A stretch of 64,000 bases of DNA from Pseudomonas farris (GTDB lineage: Bacteria > Pseudomonadota > Gammaproteobacteria > Pseudomonadales > Pseudomonadaceae). Each line of letters opens with the position of its first letter. The stretch's first letter is position 1. The position numbers and the translations under genes are program-made. Where the stretch lies: positions 349,981 to 413,980 of the forward strand of contig NZ_JAHSTV010000007.1 in NCBI RefSeq assembly GCF_019145235.1, in the 5' to 3' direction. This document shows positions 8,287 through 17,212 of this stretch, in pieces. The notes below the pieces were generated by a model that saw nothing but the letters and a program-made list of their open reading frames with translations, was not told the DNA's origin and ran no database searches.

Positions 8287-9945
8287 ATGACCACGAATTC
8301 CCGCGGAGCCATCAGTGAAGTCCTCAGCCTGCTCAAGCCTTTCCGGGTCGTCGTGGTGCTGTCGATCATGCTTGGCATGCTGGGTGGACTCAGCATTACC
8401 GCCCTGCTTGCGACCATCAACAACGCCCTGAACGGCGAAGGCAGCCCACCCGCCAGTGTGCTGGTGACGTTTGTCGGCCTGTGTGTGCTGGCCCTGGTGG
8501 CGTCGACTCTGTCGGATATCGGCACCAATCATGTCGGGCAGCGCATCATTGCCGGGCTGCGTAAATCCCTGGGTGAGAAAGTCCTGTTGGCACCGATCGA
8601 ACAGATCGAGCGGTATCGCAGCCATCGGCTCATTCCGGTCCTGACCCACGATGTCGACACCGTCAGCAGCTTCGCCTTCTCCTTTGCGCCGCTGGCCATT
8701 GCCTTCACCGTGACCCTTGGTTGCCTGAGCTACCTGGCTTATCTGTCGCTGCCGATGTTTGCCCTGTTGCTGGTGGCACTGGTGATCGGCACCGTGGTGC
8801 AATATGTGGCCCGGGCCAAGGGTATCAAGGGCTTCGAAGCCGCTCGCGAGGCTGAAGACGAACTGCAAAAACACTACAGCGCGATTGCGGCCGGCGCCAA
8901 GGAACTGCGCATTCATCGCCCGCGCCGCCAACGCATGTTCAGCCAACGCATCGAAGGCACCGCCGACTACATCTGCAATACCCACATCCGTTCGATCAAC
9001 ACATTCGTGGTGGCCAAGACCTTCGGTTCGATGCTGTTTTTCGTGGTCATCGGCCTGGCGCTGGCCCTGCAATCGTTCTGGCTGGGCACCGATAAAGCGG
9101 TCCTCAGCGGTTTCGTGCTGGTGTTGCTGTACATGAAAGGTCCGCTGGAATACCTGGTCATCACCCTGCCGGTGGTCAGCCGTGCCAACATCGCCTTCAA
9201 GCGTATTGCCGACCTTGCCGAACAGTTTTCCTCGCCCGAGCCGCACTTGCTGCTCAGTGACAAGAACACCCCCAAAACGGTCGTCGAACACCTCGAATTG
9301 CGAGACGTGCATTACGCGTTCCCTCCGATGGACGGCAGCAAACCCTTCACCCTCGGGCCGGTCAACCTCTCCATCGCCCAGGGTGAAATCGTCTTCATCG
9401 TCGGCGAGAATGGCGGCGGCAAGACCACGCTGATCAAGTTGCTGCTGGGCCTCTACGCGCCACAGGGCGGTGAAATCATCCTCAACGGCTCACCGGTACT
9501 GGCCAGCAGCCGCGACGATTATCGTCAGTTGTTCACCACGATTTTTGCCGACTACTTCCTGTTTGATGAACTGGTGCAAGGCGACCAGCAGGTTCCCGAA
9601 GACGCCAATCGTTACCTGGAACGCCTGGAAATCGCCCACAAAGTCAGCATCCGCGATGGCGCATTCAGCACCACCGATCTGTCCACCGGCCAGCGCAAGC
9701 GCCTGGCGCTGTTGAACGCCTGGCTAGAGGAGCGCCCGGTGCTGGTGTTCGACGAGTGGGCGGCCGATCAGGATCCGGTCTTCCGGAGAATTTTCTACAC
9801 CGAACTGCTGCCGGAACTGAAGTACCTGGGCAAGACCATCATCGTCATTTCCCACGACGACCGTTACTTCGATGTCGCCGACCAACTGGTGCGCATGGAA
9901 GCGGGTCAGGTCATCAGTGAAAAAGCTCCGGCCGCCACGGCCTGA
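8287..9945 (+). CDS. pvdE: PvdE, ABC exporter of ferribactin to the periplasm
   Basis: A 552-aa cyclic-peptide-exporter-type ABC transporter with fused halves: a membrane domain (about residues 10-310, six hydrophobic segments) and an ATPase domain (about 335-545) with Walker A GENGGGKTTL, signature LSTGQRKRLAL and Walker B VLVFDEWAADQDP. PvdE moves the acylated precursor across the inner membrane to the maturation enzymes PvdP, PvdM, PvdN and PvdO. It lies 80 bp after pvdO and 38 bp before the terminal NRPS gene. The pvdO-pvdE gap holds only short repeats around cttgaac. Confidence 0.93.
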   Translation: MTTNSRGAISEVLSLLKPFRVVVVLSIMLGMLGGLSITALLATINNALNGEGSPPASVLVTFVGLCVLALVASTLSDIGTNHVGQRIIAGLRKSLGEKVLLAPIEQIERYRSHRLIPVLTHDVDTVSSFAFSFAPLAIAFTVTLGCLSYLAYLSLPMFALLLVALVIGTVVQYVARAKGIKGFEAAREAEDELQKHYSAIAAGAKELRIHRPRRQRMFSQRIEGTADYICNTHIRSINTFVVAKTFGSMLFFVVIGLALALQSFWLGTDKAVLSGFVLVLLYMKGPLEYLVITLPVVSRANIAFKRIADLAEQFSSPEPHLLLSDKNTPKTVVEHLELRDVHYAFPPMDGSKPFTLGPVNLSIAQGEIVFIVGENGGGKTTLIKLLLGLYAPQGGEIILNGSPVLASSRDDYRQLFTTIFADYFLFDELVQGDQQVPEDANRYLERLEIAHKVSIRDGAFSTTDLSTGQRKRLALLNAWLEERPVLVFDEWAADQDPVFRRIFYTELLPELKYLGKTIIVISHDDRYFDVADQLVRMEAGQVISEKAPAATA

Positions 9946-9983
9946 GCCCGGCCCGACGCATTGCCGCCTTTTGCGAGAACCCC

Positions 9984-12900
9984 ATGAACGAACTTCTTGA
10001 TGATGATCTGCTGGCGCTTTTACTGGCCGATGCCGCAGACGATGTACAAGCCTTGTCGCCCCGCAGCCGCCTGGATCGAGCCCCGCTGTCGTTCGCCCAG
10101 CAACGACTGTGGCTGGAGCAACAATTGGCGCCGACCAGCTCGGCCTACAACCTGCCACGTGCCTTGCGGCTGACCGGCGAACTGGATACCCGGGCGCTGG
10201 AAGTGGCGCTTGATCGGGTCATAGATCGACACGACATTTTGCGCAGCGCGTTCAAGGAAATCGACGGCGTACCGATCCAGGTCGTTGAGCGTCACGCCCG
10301 TCTGAACCTGCACAAGCAAGACCTCTCGGCGCTCGACAGCCAGGCCCGCGCCGATGAACTGGCGCAGCGTATCCAGAATCAGGCGCTGCGCCCCTTCGAC
10401 CTGAGCCGAGCGCCGCTGATCCGCGCCACGTTGCTCCAGCTCGACACCCGGGAGCATGTGTTGCTGCTGAACATGCACCACATCGTTTCCGATGCCTGGT
10501 CCAATGCGATTCTCATGCAAGACCTGTCCTGCGCCTACGGCCAGGCCCGCCTCGGCGACACCGCGCAACTGCCGCCACTGGCGATGCAATACGCCGACCA
10601 TGCCACCTGGCAACGCGGTGCATACCTCGACAGTGCCGCTTGCGCGCGCAGCGGCGATTACTGGCGCCAGTACCTGGGCAGCGAATTGCCCGTGCTCGAA
10701 CTGCCCCAGGATTTTGCCCGCGCATCTGGTCAACAGCACCTCGCCGGGCGCCTTTCATTGAGTATTCCCACCACTCTGTCCCAAGCGCTCAATGCCTTCT
10801 GCCAGCGCCAGGGGCTGACGCCGTTTGTGCTGGCCTTGGGCGCCTGGCAATTGCTGCTCGGTCGCTACAGCAACCAGCACGACTTCACCGTCGGCGTGCC
10901 CAACGCCAACCGCAACCGTGGCGAAACCCAGGAGCTGGTGGGCTTTTTCGTCGGCACTCAGGTGTACCGGGCGCGGATCGATTCGACCTGCACCGCCGTG
11001 GATTTTTTGCACGACCTGCGCGGGCAATCCCTGGCGGCACTCGAACATGCCGATTACCCACTGGAGCTGATGGTCGATCAACTGCAACGACCGGGTGGCC
11101 AGACGTCCAATCCATTGTTCCAGGTGTTGTTCAACTGGCGCACCGACACGGCCGAACCAGCCGCGATGGACTGGGGCGAGCTGACACTGGAGTTTCTCGA
11201 TTCCGGAGAAAAACAGGCCAAATTCGATCTCTCGCTGGACATCGACTACTCGCATCAAGGCCTTGTCGCCACCTTCGAGTACAGCCGCGACCTCTACAGC
11301 CCGGCGACCATCGAACGCATGGCCGGGCATTGGCAGAACCTGTTGCAGAGCCTCATCGAAGCCCCCGATTGCGTCCTCGGCGAATTGCAACTGCTGACCC
11401 CGGACGAGCGCCAACAAACTCTGGCCGACTGGAATCGTCAGCCCATCCGCCTGCAACGCGAACACTGCCTGCATCACGTGATCGAAGCGCACGCCAGTAG
11501 AGCCGGTGAAGCCATTGCCCTGAGTTTTGGCGATCAGCAAATGAGTTACGCCGAGCTCAATCGCCAGGCCAATCGGCTGGCCCATCGGCTGATCAGCGAG
11601 GGCGTCGGCCCGGATGTGCTGGTGGGCATCGCCGTCGAGCGTACGCCAGACATGATCATCGGCATGTTGGCGATCCTCAAGGCCGGGGGCGCCTACGTGC
11701 CGCTGGACCCGGCCTACCCGGCCGAACGCCTGGCCTACATGATCGAGGACAGCGCCATCGCGCTGGTGCTGACGCAGACGCATCTGCGCGAACGGTTGCC
11801 GCTGCCGGCCGAGGTTCACTGCCTGTTACTCGACCAGCCGCTGTCCAGCCACCCGCAGGATGAGCACAATCCCGAAGTGGCGGTACACCCGGATAACCTG
11901 GCGTATGTGATTTACACCTCAGGCTCTACCGGCAAGCCCAAAGGCGCGCTGCTGCCGCACCACAACGTGATGCGGCTGTTTCACGCGACCGCGAATTGGT
12001 TCAACTTCAACCAGGACGATGTCTGGAGCCTGTTTCACTCGTATGCATTCGACTTCTCCGTATGGGAAATTTTCGGCGCCCTGTTGCACGGAGGCCGGCT
12101 GGTGATCGTGCCGCACGCCGTCAGCCGTTCGCCACAGGATGTCTACGCACTGCTATGCCAGGAAAAAATCAGCGTGCTCAACCAGACGCCGTCGGCATTC
12201 AAACAGCTGATGCAGGTCGCCTGCGAACCTCAACAGTCACTGACCCAACACCTGCGTTACGTGATTTTTGGCGGTGAAGCGATTGATGTGCAAAGCCTGC
12301 GTCCATGGTTCGAACGCTTCGGCGATCGCGCGCCGCAGTTGATCAACATGTATGGCATCACCGAAACCACCGTGCACGTGACCTACCGGCCATTGTCACT
12401 GAACGATCTGCACTCGGACGCGACCAGCCCCCTCGGCGAGCCAATTGTCGACCTGTCGTGGTACCTGCTCGACCCTCATCTCAACCCGGTACCCAAAGGT
12501 TGCATCGGTGAGTTGTATATCGGCCGTGCCGGCCTGGCGCGTGGGTATCTGAAACGCACCGACCTGACCGCCACTCGCTTCGTTCCCGATCCGTTCGACC
12601 CGCTTCCCGGCGGGCGTCTGTATCGCACCGGCGATCTGGCGCGTTACGGTAGCGATGGCAACATCGAGTACGTCGGACGCATCGACCATCAGGTAAAGAT
12701 TCGTGGTTTCCGCATTGAGCTGGGGGAAATCCAGGCACGTCTGCAGAGCCTGCCAGCCGTGCAGGACTGCGTGGTCCTGACCCATGAGTGCCCGAGCGGT
12801 CTGCAACTGGTCGGTTATGTGATCGCCAGCGAACCGGCCAGCACCGAGCTGCGCGAACAACTGCTGAACGCCCTCAAGGCGCAGTTGCCAGACTACATGG

Positions 12901-14129
12901 TGCCCGGCCACCTGCTGTTTATCGATCACTTCCCGCTCAACGCCAACGGCAAGCTCGACCGCAAGGCCCTGCCCGAGCCGGATGTCAGTCTGTGGCAGCA
13001 AGCCTACGTTGCACCGAACAACCCACTGGAGGAGGCACTCGCCCAGCTCTGGCAGCAATCGCTAGGCATCGAGCGCGTGGGGGTGACCGACAACTTCTTT
13101 GAATTGGGTGGGCATTCGATTCTGGCCATTCAATTCATTTCCACGCTCAAGACACGTCTGAACATCGAGCTGCGCCTGCAAGAGTTACTGGCCCATCCGA
13201 GCATCGGCGAACTGGCGGCGTTTATTTCGCGCAAGCATCGGGAACAGACTCAGTGCGTGGTCGAGTTGAATGCAGCCCCGGCCAGCGCACCGACCCTGTT
13301 CTGCCTGCACCCCAGCGGCGGAATCGTGTTCTGTTACCAGCCGCTGGCGAAGAAACTCAAGGCCCATGCCTCGGTCTGTGGCGTCATGCATCGCGGTTTC
13401 AGCGATGGCAGCCAAAGCTGGGACGAGATGGTGGCCGATTACAGTCAAGAAATCGTCAAGGCACAACCTCAAGGCCCCTACCACTTGATGGGCTGGTCGC
13501 TGGGGGGCGCGATAGCGCTGGATATCGCCGCCACGCTGGAAGGCTTGGGTCATCAGGTGGCCTTTCTCGGCCTGGTGGACAGCACCATCCCGGAACACCT
13601 GTACCCCGAGGACTTGCCACGTTATCGACGCTTGCCAAGTGCTGAACAGAGCAGCGAGGCCTCGGAAGAAATCCTCGATGCCATTCACTATTTCGATCTG
13701 TTGTTCCCGACCCTGACAGACCGCACGGCGGCGTATTTGAAAGACTCGCCACACAGTTCGGTCAAGCAGTTCTATGACTGGGCAGCAAGCCTGGTCGAAC
13801 CGGGCCAAGGCGACTTGTTGTCGATCGTGCAAAGCGTGAAGAACGAAGTCATGAATGCTCAGGCGTTCTCGGTGCATGACCGTCTGCTGGAGGCCTTCAA
13901 GGCCTTTACCTTCAAACCTGTGCAGGTCCGGCCCAGTTGCTGGTGGGCCGTCCTGGAAAAGACTGCGCAAGAACTGGCGTTCTGCGAGGCATTGATCCGG
14001 CGTTACAGCCCCTCGGGTGAGCTGACATGCTCGGTGCACTCACCGTTGCTGCACCGCAGCATGATCTTTGATGGCGCACTGATCGACTCACTGATCGACG
14101 CCTTCCTGGCCACCACTGCACATCGCTGA
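9984..14129 (+). CDS. Terminal pyoverdine NRPS module (C-A-T-TE), Thr-type adenylation domain
   Basis: A 1381-aa single-module synthetase. Domains in order: condensation (about 30-470, active motif MHHIVSDA, with A in place of the usual G), adenylation (about 495-1000, core YVIYTSGSTGKPKG), thiolation (FFELGGHSILA, phosphopantetheine Ser1045) and thioesterase (about 1095-1380, nucleophile Ser1172 in GWSLGGA). The pocket residues read by eye are D-F-W-N-I-G-M-V-H-K, the classical threonine code. It should add the last residue and release the peptide, the role of the PvdD C-terminus in P. aeruginosa. It is co-oriented with pvdE and convergent with fpvA and the other NRPS genes. I leave the symbol blank because names differ between strains; pvdD-like is reasonable. 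Confidence 0.93.
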   Translation: MNELLDDDLLALLLADAADDVQALSPRSRLDRAPLSFAQQRLWLEQQLAPTSSAYNLPRALRLTGELDTRALEVALDRVIDRHDILRSAFKEIDGVPIQVVERHARLNLHKQDLSALDSQARADELAQRIQNQALRPFDLSRAPLIRATLLQLDTREHVLLLNMHHIVSDAWSNAILMQDLSCAYGQARLGDTAQLPPLAMQYADHATWQRGAYLDSAACARSGDYWRQYLGSELPVLELPQDFARASGQQHLAGRLSLSIPTTLSQALNAFCQRQGLTPFVLALGAWQLLLGRYSNQHDFTVGVPNANRNRGETQELVGFFVGTQVYRARIDSTCTAVDFLHDLRGQSLAALEHADYPLELMVDQLQRPGGQTSNPLFQVLFNWRTDTAEPAAMDWGELTLEFLDSGEKQAKFDLSLDIDYSHQGLVATFEYSRDLYSPATIERMAGHWQNLLQSLIEAPDCVLGELQLLTPDERQQTLADWNRQPIRLQREHCLHHVIEAHASRAGEAIALSFGDQQMSYAELNRQANRLAHRLISEGVGPDVLVGIAVERTPDMIIGMLAILKAGGAYVPLDPAYPAERLAYMIEDSAIALVLTQTHLRERLPLPAEVHCLLLDQPLSSHPQDEHNPEVAVHPDNLAYVIYTSGSTGKPKGALLPHHNVMRLFHATANWFNFNQDDVWSLFHSYAFDFSVWEIFGALLHGGRLVIVPHAVSRSPQDVYALLCQEKISVLNQTPSAFKQLMQVACEPQQSLTQHLRYVIFGGEAIDVQSLRPWFERFGDRAPQLINMYGITETTVHVTYRPLSLNDLHSDATSPLGEPIVDLSWYLLDPHLNPVPKGCIGELYIGRAGLARGYLKRTDLTATRFVPDPFDPLPGGRLYRTGDLARYGSDGNIEYVGRIDHQVKIRGFRIELGEIQARLQSLPAVQDCVVLTHECPSGLQLVGYVIASEPASTELREQLLNALKAQLPDYMVPGHLLFIDHFPLNANGKLDRKALPEPDVSLWQQAYVAPNNPLEEALAQLWQQSLGIERVGVTDNFFELGGHSILAIQFISTLKTRLNIELRLQELLAHPSIGELAAFISRKHREQTQCVVELNAAPASAPTLFCLHPSGGIVFCYQPLAKKLKAHASVCGVMHRGFSDGSQSWDEMVADYSQEIVKAQPQGPYHLMGWSLGGAIALDIAATLEGLGHQVAFLGLVDSTIPEHLYPEDLPRYRRLPSAEQSSEASEEILDAIHYFDLLFPTLTDRTAAYLKDSPHSSVKQFYDWAASLVEPGQGDLLSIVQSVKNEVMNAQAFSVHDRLLEAFKAFTFKPVQVRPSCWWAVLEKTAQELAFCEALIRRYSPSGELTCSVHSPLLHRSMIFDGALIDSLIDAFLATTAHR

Positions 14130-14145
14130 TCTCCCCCGCCCCATC

Positions 14146-14171
14146 AACCCGCCGCCAGGCTGCGGCGGGTT
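14146..14171 (+). terminator. Hairpin after the terminal NRPS gene
   Basis: aacccgccgc and gcggcgggtt flank a short loop 16 bp after the stop codon. Only a weak T-run follows, so it is a plausible but imperfect intrinsic terminator. Confidence 0.5.
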
Positions 14172-14204
14172 GCCCTTAATGCCAGTCAGTCAAGGCACAA
14201 AACC

Positions 14205-14309
14205 TGTGGGAGCGGCGGTGCGGCGATCCGACTTGCTCGCGAAAGCGGTATGTCAGGCGACATCAATGTTGACTGTGCTGCCGTCTTCGCGAGCAAGCCC
14301 GCTCCCACA
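14205..14309. repeat. REP doublet with one extended arm, between the terminal NRPS and fpvA
   Basis: The right arm (14285-14309) is the standard gcgagcaagcccgctccca form. The left arm starts tgtgggagcgg, then carries about 16 extra bases (around cggtgcggcgatccga) before resuming cttgctcgcgaa. This looks like a composite of two REP types. Confidence 0.8.
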
Positions 14310-14341
14310 GAGGGTTGTGTGTCCACCCACTAAATTGCAAT

Positions 14342-14375
14342 AAAAAGCCCGGCCCGCAAATTGCGGGCCGGGCTC
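14342..14375 (-). terminator. Rho-independent terminator of fpvA
   Basis: Minus strand: a long GC hairpin (agcccggcccgca pairing with tgcgggccgggct) followed by ttttatt, about 20 bp beyond the fpvA stop. Confidence 0.85.
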
Positions 14376-14393
14376 AGGGTTTGTCGCTTGCAA

Positions 14394-16868
14394 TCAGAAC
14401 TGCGGTTTGTAGGTCACGCTGAACATCAGGTTGCGCGGATCACCAAAGTTATTGTTGCCATTGAGCTGGTTGTAAGCGGACGTTATGTACGTCTTGTCGA
14501 ACAGGTTGTTGGCGTTGACCGCCAAAGCGATTTCCGGCGTCAGCTGGTAGCCGACGCGGGCGTTCCATACGGTGTAACCCGGTACATCTTTATTAAGATC
14601 GTAAACCAGCGTGTGGCTTTGGGTGGTGAAGCCCAGACCGGTGCTGACACGGCTCCAGTCGCCGGTGAACTGGTAGTTGCCCCACACGCGCAGCATGTGT
14701 TTCGGCGTCCAGGTACTGAAGACACTCCCCTCCTTCCCCGGCTCCTCCAAGTACTTGGTGGTGTTGTAAGTGTAGCCCGCGAACAGCTGCAGGTTGTCCA
14801 TCACTTCACCACTGATTTCGGCGTCGATGCCCTGGCTGCGCACTTTCCCTGCGGCAGAGGAGCAGTTCAGTCCAGTACAGCTGGCGACGGAGACGGCACG
14901 GTTCTCGTGGTCATACCGGAAGACAGCCAGAGAGGTATTGACCCGACCATCCATCAACTCGCCCTTGAGGCCGACTTCGTAGTTGGTGCCGACTATCGGC
15001 TTGAGCACCGAACCGCTGGTATCAAGGTTGGTCTGCGGCTGGAACACGTCGGTATAACTGGCATACACGGCCCATTCACGGCTCAGGTCATAGATGATAC
15101 CGGCGTAGGGCGTGACCACTCCGGTTTCAGTTCCGGTGCTTGGCGCGTTGGTTGTAATACCGTTGGCCGCGGTTTCGGTTTTCGACTTGTAGCTGAAGTC
15201 ATACCAGCTGACCCGGGAACCCAGCACCAGCGTCAGATCATCGACCGGCTTGACGCGCCAGGTGCCATACAGGCCTTTCTGGCGGATATCGTATTTGCTG
15301 AGGGTGCCCCGCCCGCCCGGGCTGTTGATCAGGCCCTCGTAGCTGATGTCCGGTCGGTCGTTGTTCAGGTCGAAGATCGTGTCGGTGCTGCTGTTGTTGA
15401 AGGTACGGGCGAATTTATCATCCGTCTCCAACTGAGAGAAGTTGCCGCCCAGCATGACTTCCTGTTGCATCGACAAGGCTTCAAACTTGCCGGACAGGTT
15501 CATGTCCAGGCCGACCTTCGTGGACTGGAAATCGGTCACGAAATCGGCATATTGCACACCACTACCATCAGGGTTGAGACCGGTACTGCCATTTTGCGTT
15601 CTCTGGTTTTTCGCCTGATTGTCTTCGGTCATGTGCACAGCACCGACCTTGAAGGCCCAGTCGTCGTTGAAACGGTGCTCCAGATCGGCGTAGAGGGTGG
15701 TGACGTCGATTTCGGACCGGTTCCAGCGCGCGCCGGTGTAGGTCGAACGCGACACGTCCGGCATCGAACCGTCGGCGTAGCGTGGCAGACCGCGGATGTT
15801 GCCGCGCGATTCGCCGTTGGATTGGCTGACCGCGAAGCCCAGGGTGGTGTCTTCGCGCAGGTCGATATCCAGGGCGCCGTACAGCGAGTGAGTCTTGCTC
15901 CACGCGTGGTCGATGAACGAGTTGCTCTGGTCTTCGTCGGCGACGATGCGGCCGCGGATGTTGCCGGCCTGGTTCAGCGGGCCGCCGGCGTCCAATTGCA
16001 GACCGTAGTGATCCCAGGAGCCGGCCTTGCCGGTCAGGGTCACGGTCGGTGCGCTCTGGCCACGCTTGCGCACCAGGTTGATGGCACCACCGGGGCTGCC
16101 GGTGCCTTGCAGCAGGCCGGAGGCGCCGCGCAGGATTTCCAGGCGGTCATAGAAGATCAGGTCCTGGGTCGCCCAGTTGCCCAGTGAATAGGTGTTACGC
16201 GGGATCGGCACACCGTCGTACTGCCAGTCGTCGATCTGGAAACCGCGCGACGATAGAATCAAGCCTTGGCCGACGCCCTGCAGGCCGACCACGCCGGTGG
16301 TCTGGTTGACGGCGTCCTTGAGATCGACCAGGTTCTGGTCATCCATCTGCTTACGCGTCATCACGGTGATCGACTGCGGAATTTCCTTGAGGGTGTGGGT
16401 ACCCTTGCCGATGGTCACGGCGTTACTGGTGTATGAGTTGCTGCCTTCGGTCGTCGCATCCAGCTGCTGTGCATTGACGGTGGTCGCGCCCAGCTCAAGG
16501 CTTTCAGTGGCGGAACCCCGCACCAGCATCAACGTGTTGCCTTCAAAGCTGTAGCGCACGCCGGTGCCCTTGAGCAGTTCGGCAATGGCCGCTTCGGCGC
16601 TCAGTTTGCCGCTGACGCGGTTGCCGCGCAGGTCGGCCATGTCGGCGGCGTTGTAGATCACCTGCCGGTTGGTTTGCTCGCCAAACGCTTGCAACGCCTG
16701 GGGTAAGGGCTGCGCGGCAATGTTGACGGCGATCTCTTCGGCGCAGACCTGCGCGCTGAACGGCATCAGACAGGCCATGCCCAGACCGGCCAGCGAATGA
16801 CGTGAGCGAAGCGTACGGGAAACGATCAAAGCCTTGAACAGAGGTTTCAACTCATGAATTGCTGACAT
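14394..16868 (-). CDS. fpvA: FpvA, ferripyoverdine TonB-dependent receptor with signalling domain
   Basis: An 824-aa outer-membrane receptor. After a signal peptide (cleavage near residue 43) comes a secretin/TonB N-terminal (STN) signalling domain (about 48-120, AVNIAAQPLPQALQAFGEQTNRQVIYN), which in FpvA talks to the anti-sigma factor FpvR. Next are the plug (about 150-265) and a beta-barrel ending in a Phe (YKPQF). It imports ferripyoverdine and reports its presence to PvdS/FpvI. It follows the NRPS genes on the same strand, but a strong terminator and a 344-bp gap separate them, so it should have its own promoter. The peptide made by the adjacent NRPS genes is its expected ligand. Confidence 0.93.
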   Translation of the reverse strand: MSAIHELKPLFKALIVSRTLRSRHSLAGLGMACLMPFSAQVCAEEIAVNIAAQPLPQALQAFGEQTNRQVIYNAADMADLRGNRVSGKLSAEAAIAELLKGTGVRYSFEGNTLMLVRGSATESLELGATTVNAQQLDATTEGSNSYTSNAVTIGKGTHTLKEIPQSITVMTRKQMDDQNLVDLKDAVNQTTGVVGLQGVGQGLILSSRGFQIDDWQYDGVPIPRNTYSLGNWATQDLIFYDRLEILRGASGLLQGTGSPGGAINLVRKRGQSAPTVTLTGKAGSWDHYGLQLDAGGPLNQAGNIRGRIVADEDQSNSFIDHAWSKTHSLYGALDIDLREDTTLGFAVSQSNGESRGNIRGLPRYADGSMPDVSRSTYTGARWNRSEIDVTTLYADLEHRFNDDWAFKVGAVHMTEDNQAKNQRTQNGSTGLNPDGSGVQYADFVTDFQSTKVGLDMNLSGKFEALSMQQEVMLGGNFSQLETDDKFARTFNNSSTDTIFDLNNDRPDISYEGLINSPGGRGTLSKYDIRQKGLYGTWRVKPVDDLTLVLGSRVSWYDFSYKSKTETAANGITTNAPSTGTETGVVTPYAGIIYDLSREWAVYASYTDVFQPQTNLDTSGSVLKPIVGTNYEVGLKGELMDGRVNTSLAVFRYDHENRAVSVASCTGLNCSSAAGKVRSQGIDAEISGEVMDNLQLFAGYTYNTTKYLEEPGKEGSVFSTWTPKHMLRVWGNYQFTGDWSRVSTGLGFTTQSHTLVYDLNKDVPGYTVWNARVGYQLTPEIALAVNANNLFDKTYITSAYNQLNGNNNFGDPRNLMFSVTYKPQF

Positions 16869-17134
16869 CGTGCTCTCTATTATTCGTTAGAAGTGGATAA
16901 GACCGATGGGCCACCAAGTGCCCGACGCTGCCCAAACACGTAAACCGCTCTGTCGGCCACCTCTGGGGCAGCACATCAGTTGGCGGTCGACCCGGCCCCT
17001 CCCCGGGCACAGGTCATCTGTCTGGACAACGGAAAAAATCGTGTTCTGCCCTACAAACCCGAACCCTGGGGCTACCCTGCCCGACCCGAATTGTCTGCAT
17101 ACCTTAGTAAGACGTAGCGCCACGCAGAAACCGG

Positions 17135-17153
17135 AATGAGTTTATTTATCATT
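17135..17153 (-). promoter_or_regulatory. Candidate Fur-like site / fpvA promoter region
   Basis: A 19-bp imperfect palindrome, AT-rich, with aatga/tcatt ends (5 of 9 positions symmetric), in the 344-bp fpvA leader region. On the minus strand it overlaps TAAAT/TAAAC-like sequence followed by CGT, but the spacing (19 or 15) is off the PvdS consensus. The rest of the gap (16869-17134) shows nothing clear. Confidence 0.4.
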
Positions 17154-17164
17154 AACAGCATAAT

Positions 17165-17193
17165 TAAAAAAAAACCGACGCGTTGGGCGTCGG
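17165..17193 (-). terminator. Rho-independent terminator of the NRPS operon
   Basis: Minus strand: hairpin ccgacgc-ccaac-gcgtcgg followed by an uninterrupted run of about ten T. It lies about 20 bp past the stop of the last minus-strand NRPS gene, separating that operon from fpvA. Confidence 0.92.
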
Positions 17194-17212
17194 CCTTTTA
17201 TTTGCGGGGTTC

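Noticed and set aside
16887..17123. Small minus-strand frame of 78 codons before fpvA
   Set aside because: No ribosome site and no recognisable features; probably untranslated leader of fpvA.
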